Shown here: positions 57,750 to 64,000 of the stretch, in pieces | Layout of the letters: every line of letters begins with the position of its first letter | How positions within the stretch are numbered: position 1 is the stretch's first letter | Assembly (NCBI RefSeq): GCF_963457605.1 | Contig: NZ_OY735139.1 | Coordinates: 186,001-250,000, forward strand | Direction: 5' to 3' | Source: an uncultured Gellertiella sp. | GTDB lineage: Bacteria > Pseudomonadota > Alphaproteobacteria > Rhizobiales > Rhizobiaceae | Length of the DNA stretch: 64,000 nt | Program-made: the position numbers and the translations under genes | The notes under the pieces: model-generated | What the model saw: only the letters and a program-made list of their open reading frames with translations | Databases searched by the model: none | What the model was told of the DNA's origin: nothing

Positions 57750-59240
57750 ATGCAAGCAAAGAGTAGTGTAGTGTCAAAATCAGCATCCACCGTAGCTGCC
57801 GGCCTGCCCGGCATGTCCATCCTCCGCACGGTCACATGCCTGCTTTTCGCAGCAGCCCTTCTTCTGACCGGTTCCGGTACGGAAGCCTTCGCCAGAGCGT
57901 CCAAATATGCGGGGATCGTCGTCGATGCCCGCACCGGCAATGTCCTTTACAGCGAAAATGCCGATGCCCTGCGCTATCCCGCATCGCTGACCAAGATGAT
58001 GACGCTCTATCTGGTGTTCGAAGCGCTGGAAAGTGGTCGCATCAAGCTCGATTCGCGGGTCCCGGTATCGGCCAAGGCGGCTGCAATGCCGCCCTCCAAG
58101 CTCGGTCTGCGCCCCGGCAACACGATTACGGTCGAACAGGGCATCCTTGGCCTCGTCACCCGCTCCGCAAACGACGCAGCCACTGCGCTCGGCGAATATG
58201 TCGGCGGGTCTGAAGGCCGCTTCGCCCAGTTGATGACCGCCAAGGCCCATGCGCTCGGCATGACCCGCACCACTTACCGCAATTGCAATGGCCTGCCGAA
58301 CACCGCGCAGATGACCACCGCCCGCGACCAGGCCCGCCTCGGCATCGCGCTGCGCAAGCATTTCCCGCAATATTATCACTATTTCTCCACCCGCAGCTTC
58401 CAGTATGGCCGTCAGGTCATCGGCAACCACAATCGCCTGCTCGGCGTGGTCAAGGGCGTTGACGGCATCAAGACCGGCTATACCCAGGCGGCGGGCTTCA
58501 ACCTTGTCACCTCCGCCCAGTTGGACGGCCATTCGATTGTTGGCGTCGTGCTGGGTGCCCCCTCCGGCGGCTGGCGCAATCAGCAGATGACCAGGCTGGT
58601 CAAGGCCTATCTCCCGAAGTCGGTGCGCGGCCGCGCCGGTCAGGACGCCGTCGCTGCGGCAGATCCCGCACCCGCTGCCGACGAATCCGCATCTGCGGCC
58701 CAGGATGACCAGGAAGAAGGCGCGTCTGCACCTGCTGCCGAGAGCAACAGCACCGCCGCCGCCGGTTCCGGCATAGCCCTGCCGCAGAACGGCCCGATGC
58801 CCGACACGCGCTACGACGCGCAGGGCAATGTCGCGGACGCCTCGATCACCACCAATGGCATCACGCCGGCTGCTGCCGACGCCAGCCAGCAGGCCTCCGC
58901 TGCCAGCGCCTATCAGGCGAAACCTGTCCCGGTTCCCGCCGCAAGCGTCGGGTCCAGCGATGATATCGACAATCTCACCACCTCCTCCACCCCGAAGGGC
59001 TGGGTGGTCCAGGTGGGCGTTTCCCCGGACAAGACATTGGCGCTTGGCCTGCTTGATGCAGCCAAAGCCAAAGGCGGCAAGGTATTGCGTTCCGCCACCC
59101 CCATCGCCGTGCCCGTTGCCACCGGCAGCAGCACCCTCTACCGCGCCCGTTTTGCAGGCTTTTCCAATCAGGATGCGGCGGTCGGCGCCTGCAAGGTGCT
59201 GAAGCGCAAGGGCGTCAGCTGCTGGGCCAGCGCCCAGTAG
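57750..59240 (+). CDS. D-alanyl-D-alanine carboxypeptidase (PBP5/6 type) with SPOR domain
   Basis: A 496-residue penicillin-binding protein that trims the terminal D-alanine of peptidoglycan stem peptides. The motifs are SLTK (Ser79, Lys82), SAN (139-141) and KTG (241-243). The N terminus has a hydrophobic signal segment (about 25-49). After the catalytic domain comes an Ala/Ser/Pro-rich linker (about 290-410) and a C-terminal SPOR domain (about 415-496, WVVQVGVSPDK to RFAGFSNQDAAVGAC), which binds denuded glycan at the septum. An in-frame ATG 21 codons downstream could be the true start. Confidence 0.94.
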   Translation: MQAKSSVVSKSASTVAAGLPGMSILRTVTCLLFAAALLLTGSGTEAFARASKYAGIVVDARTGNVLYSENADALRYPASLTKMMTLYLVFEALESGRIKLDSRVPVSAKAAAMPPSKLGLRPGNTITVEQGILGLVTRSANDAATALGEYVGGSEGRFAQLMTAKAHALGMTRTTYRNCNGLPNTAQMTTARDQARLGIALRKHFPQYYHYFSTRSFQYGRQVIGNHNRLLGVVKGVDGIKTGYTQAAGFNLVTSAQLDGHSIVGVVLGAPSGGWRNQQMTRLVKAYLPKSVRGRAGQDAVAAADPAPAADESASAAQDDQEEGASAPAAESNSTAAAGSGIALPQNGPMPDTRYDAQGNVADASITTNGITPAAADASQQASAASAYQAKPVPVPAASVGSSDDIDNLTTSSTPKGWVVQVGVSPDKTLALGLLDAAKAKGGKVLRSATPIAVPVATGSSTLYRARFAGFSNQDAAVGACKVLKRKGVSCWASAQ

Positions 59241-59464
59241 CAAGCCATTCCCGACCCGCCTTGCCCTATTTGTTCCGGGGCAGGGCCTGACTGCCGGTAC
59301 GCCATCCGGGGGAGACGAAGCGGCGCTCCCGCCTGATGGCCAGGAACAGATGTGAAAGGCCTTTCCGGTGCGTGTTCAGCCAGCGGAAGGGAAATGGGAG
59401 GAACCTTGTACCGGTTCCTTCATCTTGCGTCCTCGATCTTGTTCTGCGTTACGAGGTAATTGAC

Positions 59465-59740
59465 ATGGCCACCAACGAAAATCGGCCGGGCCCGTTTGAC
59501 ATACCGGAAACCCCCGCGCCGTTTCAGCCCCCCACGCTCCATCCCCTGCACGAGGCCGCCATGCGGCTGGCCGACATGGGGCTCACCCGGGTCCGCTCGA
59601 AGAGCAAGACCCGCGACCTCGTCGCTATGCTGCTGTCGCACGGCGCCCGCGCCTGGCGCCTCAACCAGCCCCCCGCCTCCGTCCACCTCTACGTGGCCCC
59701 GAGCGAGGGCCGATACCCGGTCTATATCCGGATAAGATGA
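59465..59740 (+). CDS. small conserved-looking protein, unassigned
   Basis: A 91-residue protein: a Pro-rich N terminus (about 1-28), then HPLHEAAMRLADMGLTRV and SKTRDLVAMLLSHGARAWRL, ending in the basic VYIRIR. A good ribosome-binding site (GAGG, 10 nt) precedes ATG 59465, and a strong terminator follows the stop, both supporting a real gene. No membrane segment or known motif. The function is unknown. Confidence 0.65.
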   Translation: MATNENRPGPFDIPETPAPFQPPTLHPLHEAAMRLADMGLTRVRSKSKTRDLVAMLLSHGARAWRLNQPPASVHLYVAPSEGRYPVYIRIR

Positions 59741-59748
59741 CATGCGAG

Positions 59749-59775
59749 GGGGAGCCGAAAGGCTCCCCTTCCGTT
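59749..59775 (+). terminator. intrinsic terminator after the 91-residue gene
   Basis: GGGGAGCC-GAAA-GGCTCCCC, an 8-bp stem with a GNRA tetraloop, followed by TTCCGTTT. It starts 9 bp after the stop codon. Confidence 0.8.
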
Positions 59776-59786
59776 TATGCCAAGGC

Positions 59787-59909
59787 TTGGAGTCTGTCAG
59801 GTTCAAACTGAACCAGACAGACTCCAAGCAAATTTGTTTTCGTTTGTCTTTTCGCGCAAACGAGTTTGCGCGGGAAAACCGGATTCCACTTTTCCCTGAC
59901 AAACTCTAG
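59787..59909. repeat. RIME-like intergenic repeat, long copy with inserted hairpin
   Basis: About 123 bp related to the 19771 element: left palindrome (GTCTGTCAGGTTCA and TGAACCAGACAGAC), AAATTTGTTTTCG-like centre, and the same right end CCGGATTCCACTTTTCCC then TGACAAACTCTAG. It is longer because of an extra perfect hairpin, CGCGCAAAC-GA-GTTTGCGCG, at about 59856-59875. Its right end supplies the stop codon of the SDR gene (TAG at 59906-59908). Confidence 0.82.
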
Positions 59910-60769
59910 CTCAGCAACCGCTCCACCAGCAGCTTCTGCTGCCGGGTCCCGTCCGGATCGGCACTGGTCTTCAGCTGGCAGAAGGCCTCGCTCCATTCGG
60001 AAGTGCGCATCCTGACGGGCGGCGCGTCCATCTCGATGCAACCGGCAATCACTTCGGCGACGGCTTCCGGGGTCTGGTAGACCCGGGCCATCTCTTCCGG
60101 CGGACGGCCCTGCATGGCACCGAGATAGGTCTGGAACAGCGGACGATAGGCATCGTCCTTCAGCCCGCCACCCGCCTGGAACTGCGCCATGACATTGCGG
60201 GCGAAATCGGACGAGATGCCGCCGGGCTCGATGGCGGTGAACTTGATGCCAAAACCCTTGTCCATGTAGCTCGCCATGGATTCCGTATAGCCCTCGACCG
60301 CAAATTTCGCCGCACAATAGATCTCGTTGAAGGGTTGGCCGACAAGGCCGCCAATCGACGATATGTTGATCACATGCCCTGCCCGCTGCGCCCGCATCTG
60401 CGGCAGCGCCGCTTTCGTGCAGCGCACCACGCCCATGAAATTGACATCCATCACCCAGCGGATCTCGTCTTCACTGGCCTGCTCCGTGGTGCGCACGAAA
60501 CCCGCACCGGCATTGTTGACCAGCACGTCGATGCCGCCGCAGGCCTGAACCATTTCGCCGATGCAGGCCTCGATGGAACCCGCATCCTCGACGTCGAGCT
60601 TCAGGATGCGGATATCCAGCTTCTCCGCCTCAGCGGCGGATTTCAGCGCCTCCTGCTTGTCGAGATTGCGCATGGTCGCGGTGACGGCATGGCCCCGGCG
60701 CGCCAGCACGAGGGAAAGATGCAGACCAAGGCCACCGGAGGCACCGGTTACCAGAATACGTTTGCGCAT
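59906..60769 (-). CDS. short-chain dehydrogenase/reductase
   Basis: A 287-residue SDR-fold oxidoreductase. The cofactor motif TGASGGLG (8-15), NNAGAG (about 86-91), and the active-site YCAAK (Tyr-x3-Lys) after a conserved serine are visible. The dinucleotide preference (Arg and Asn-rich after strand 2) suggests NADP(H). The C-terminal TAG stop and last bases are part of a RIME-like repeat. DUF1489 lies upstream on the same strand. The substrate is unknown. Confidence 0.9.
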   Translation of the reverse strand: MRKRILVTGASGGLGLHLSLVLARRGHAVTATMRNLDKQEALKSAAEAEKLDIRILKLDVEDAGSIEACIGEMVQACGGIDVLVNNAGAGFVRTTEQASEDEIRWVMDVNFMGVVRCTKAALPQMRAQRAGHVINISSIGGLVGQPFNEIYCAAKFAVEGYTESMASYMDKGFGIKFTAIEPGGISSDFARNVMAQFQAGGGLKDDAYRPLFQTYLGAMQGRPPEEMARVYQTPEAVAEVIAGCIEMDAPPVRMRTSEWSEAFCQLKTSADPDGTRQQKLLVERLLS

Positions 60770-60809
60770 GGATTTTGTCCTTGTGATTGGGTTGGTGCAG
60801 ACCGCAGGT

Positions 60810-61247
60810 TCAGAGCAGGCCCAGTTCCATCAGTTCGCGCTTGAGATCGGCGGGCATCTCGGCGACGCCCTGCCCGAGCGCCATCACATCGCGTGGCGCG
60901 TCCTCGACGGCAAGATAGCGCCAGCCCTGAAAGGGTCGGCGCGGCTGGATCGCGGTTTCGATGACCTCTGGCCCGAGCACGAGATCGCAGCGGGTGATCC
61001 CGTCCTCGCCGGTGAAGGTTCTGATGTCGAGCAGGTTCTGGCGCGCCTGAACCTGCCCCTTGATCACCCAGTAGAGCGAGCCGCCATCCAGCAGCTCGTC
61101 CATCCGCTTCGGCACCATCCGGGTGGTGTGGATGCTGTGGGGTTCCAGGCCTGCGGCAATGGCAATCAGCGCGCGCCGCGCCACCCAGTCCCTGAGATCG
61201 TCGATGCTGTCCGCACCGACACAGAGTTTCAGCATATGCAGGGCCAT
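60810..61247 (-). CDS. DUF1489 family protein
   Basis: A 145-residue protein matching DUF1489, a family almost confined to alphaproteobacteria. Typical features are MALHMLKLCVGADSIDDL at the N terminus, HTTRMVPKR, and SLYWVIKG with the later RPFQGWRYL. No catalytic motif is known. It lies between sdaA and the SDR gene on the same strand with short gaps (40-50 bp). The function is unknown. Confidence 0.87.
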   Translation of the reverse strand: MALHMLKLCVGADSIDDLRDWVARRALIAIAAGLEPHSIHTTRMVPKRMDELLDGGSLYWVIKGQVQARQNLLDIRTFTGEDGITRCDLVLGPEVIETAIQPRRPFQGWRYLAVEDAPRDVMALGQGVAEMPADLKRELMELGLL

Positions 61248-61294
61248 GGAGTTCTTTCCGCAGATCAGGCCCCGCTTCTAACGAGAAGGACCGC

Positions 61295-62701
<1,407 letters not shown>

Positions 62702-62941
62702 ACCCCGGAGCCCCATAAAATCCGGCTATCCTGCCGGTTAAAATTGATTGTTGCAAGCTAAGCCAGAGCCCGTTCGAAGCGTGGTGGCGAACCGACACGG
62801 GATTGGACAGCGACGACATGAAGAGCTGCGATGCAGTGCAATCATGGCGGCGGTGCGGCCTTTGCCCTATGTTATGCGGATCTAACAGGAATCACTCCGG
62901 AGCGCCCGTCATTCCGCGCCATGGGACAGGAGAATTTTTGC

Positions 62942-63646
62942 ATGCAGACCATCGATTATGTCGCGCTCGCGCTGTTTCTCGGCCTCTGGATCACCTATTC
63001 CCATATCACCAACGGCACGGTGAAACTCTTCAACCGCAAGAGTCTGACCCGCGTCATGGCCGACCATCGCCGCCACTGGATCCTGAATTCCCTGAAGCGC
63101 GACCTGAAGATGATCGATACCCAGATCATGGCGGGTTTGCAGAATGGCACCGCCTTCTTCGCCTCGACATCGATCTTCGCGCTCGGCGGCTGCTTCGCCC
63201 TGCTGGGGGCAACCGACAAGGTGGACGCGGTCTTTCGCGACCTGCCGCTTGCCTTTCACGGCGGGAGAACCGCCTTCGAGCTGAAGGTCGGCGGTCTCAC
63301 CGGGATTTTCGGCTATGCCTTCTTCAAGTTCGGCTGGTCCTACCGGCTGTTCAACTACTGCACCATCCTGTTCGGCGGACTGCCTATGGCAGCGGAGGCG
63401 GAACGTGAGCCTGCGGCAGCCGCGCGCGCGGCGGAACGGGTGACCGAAATGAACATCATCGCCGCCAACCACTTCAATGCGGGGCTAAGGGCGATTTTCC
63501 TGTCGATCGGCTATCTCGGCTGGTTCGTCAATGCCTATGTGTTCATCGCCACCACCATGTTCGTTGTGCTGACCCTGATCCGCCGCCAGTTCTTCTCACC
63601 TGCCCGCAAATTGCTGATGGAAGAAATCGGCATCAACGGCGGGTGA
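62942..63646 (+). CDS. DUF599 family membrane protein
   Basis: A 234-residue protein with about four membrane helices matching DUF599: N-terminal helix (VALALFLGLWITY), the conserved MADHRRHWILN, TSIFALGGCFALLG, and two C-terminal helices (IFLSIGYLGWFVNAYVFI). No function is assigned to the family. ATG 62942 is preceded by AGGAG at 9 nt; upstream in-frame codons are atypical. It is divergent from sdaA. Confidence 0.87.
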   Translation: MQTIDYVALALFLGLWITYSHITNGTVKLFNRKSLTRVMADHRRHWILNSLKRDLKMIDTQIMAGLQNGTAFFASTSIFALGGCFALLGATDKVDAVFRDLPLAFHGGRTAFELKVGGLTGIFGYAFFKFGWSYRLFNYCTILFGGLPMAAEAEREPAAAARAAERVTEMNIIAANHFNAGLRAIFLSIGYLGWFVNAYVFIATTMFVVLTLIRRQFFSPARKLLMEEIGINGG

Positions 63647-63724
63647 TCGCCGCCGGATGCCCTGTCCTTTGCCGAAAGGCTGCGCTATGTGTCCGCCGTC
63701 CCGACCGAACCAGGCTGCCCTTTG

Positions 63725-64000
63725 ATGTCCCATTCCGAACTGCCATCGCCGCTGACTTCAGGCTTTTCGCGCGTTGGCTGGCTGGATACGGTCAGGGGCA
63801 TCGCGCTGCTGGCGATGGCGAGTTACCACCTGACCTGGGATTTCGAATATTTCGGCTATCTCGAACCCGGCACAACAGGCCACGGCCTGCCGAAGGTCTA
63901 TGCCAGACTGATCGCCTCGACATTCCTGCTGCTGGCCGGTTTCAGCCTGGCGCTTGCCCATCGGGACGGTATCCACTGGGGTAAATTCCGGACCCGTTTT
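63725..64000 (+). CDS. DUF1624 / heparan-alpha-glucosaminide acetyltransferase-like protein, N-terminal part
   Basis: The first 92 residues of a gene that runs off the right edge. Sequence GWLDTVRGIALLAMASYHLTWD (split as LDTVRGIALLAM and ASYHLTWDFEYF, about 19-41) is typical of DUF1624, a family of multi-helix membrane acyltransferases. A second hydrophobic segment starts near residue 67 (STFLLLAGFSLAL). ATG 63725 is the likely start. It follows DUF599 by 78 bp on the same strand. Confidence 0.85.
   Translation, partial: MSHSELPSPLTSGFSRVGWLDTVRGIALLAMASYHLTWDFEYFGYLEPGTTGHGLPKVYARLIASTFLLLAGFSLALAHRDGIHWGKFRTRF

Noticed and set aside
57780-59243. A 487-codon minus-strand frame opposite the DD-carboxypeptidase
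   Set aside because: The plus-strand frame has all PBP motifs and a SPOR domain; the antisense frame has none and is low-complexity Gly/Ala/Arg.

Overview
The window is high-GC chromosomal DNA from an alphaproteobacterium of the order Hyphomicrobiales, most probably family Rhizobiaceae. Evidence: phosphatidylcholine synthase, a BioZ-type biotin operon with a BioR box, a PDH E1-beta carrying its own lipoyl domain, the recG-DUF502-glmS-glmU and tpiA-secG-pyrG-ftsB-pdhABC-lpd-lipA-coq10 blocks familiar from rhizobia, and 108-bp RIME-like intergenic repeats. I cannot assign a genus. Most of the window is core metabolism. I see no prophage, IS transposase, CRISPR array or secretion cluster.

Layout. 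1-6.8 kb: end of recG (+), then DUF502, glmS, glmU and a CorC/HlyC-type membrane protein (-). 7.0-11.7 kb: a BMP-type nucleoside/purine ABC importer operon (-), ending in a UUCG-capped terminator. 11.8-16.7 kb: pcs-qor (-), a UbiH-like hydroxylase (+), an AEC transporter and ccdA (-). 16.9 kb: tRNA-Lys(UUU), followed by about 530 bp of AT-rich, nearly gene-free DNA. 17.5-23.6 kb: the bioB-F-D-A-Z operon (-) with a BioR box, and a divergent GntR/FCD regulator with two palindromes of its own. 23.7-31.8 kb: a long minus-strand pyruvate dehydrogenase/lipoate block (pdhA-pdhB-pdhC-SGNH hydrolase-DUF465-lpdA-GlsB-lipA-coq10) with an FNR/FixK-type box inside it. 31.9-36.6 kb: ftsB-like, pyrG, secG, tpiA and an exported alpha/beta hydrolase (-). 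kdsA and eno, normally found between pyrG and ftsB in relatives, are absent here.

36.8-46 kb: parE (+), an acetyltransferase, an alpha-carbonic anhydrase, a DUF2336 protein, a CitE-like protein lacking expected catalytic residues, a flavin reductase/nitroreductase pair, an exported protein of three roughly 87-residue modules, and a PlsC-like acyltransferase. 46-50.8 kb: an IscU-like/YidD/DUF2267/thrS run (-), in which DUF2267 is broken by two frameshifts, then folE-hisI (+). 51-59.7 kb: patatin phospholipase, CBS protein, rhomboid protease, PAS_5 protein, double-PilZ protein, a LapG/C93-family protease, hypothetical membrane proteins and a PBP5-type DD-carboxypeptidase with a SPOR domain. 59.8-64 kb: another RIME-like repeat, SDR, DUF1489, sdaA, DUF599 and the start of a DUF1624 acyltransferase that runs off the edge.

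Functional links. The PDH E1/E2/E3 genes sit with lipoyl synthase, which makes the cofactor carried on E2 and on E1-beta. The biotin operon encodes a route from a FabH-like pimeloyl-building step to biotin. GlmS and GlmU supply UDP-GlcNAc for wall and LPS; the DD-carboxypeptidase and FtsB-like protein act on wall and septum. The most interesting observations are regulatory and structural: RIME-like repeats whose ends supply gene stop codons, an FNR-type box before a small DUF465 gene, unassigned palindromic operators beside the BioR-controlled operon, a possible small RNA ending at an orphan terminator, and a decaying DUF2267 gene. I found no clearly new multi-gene system.
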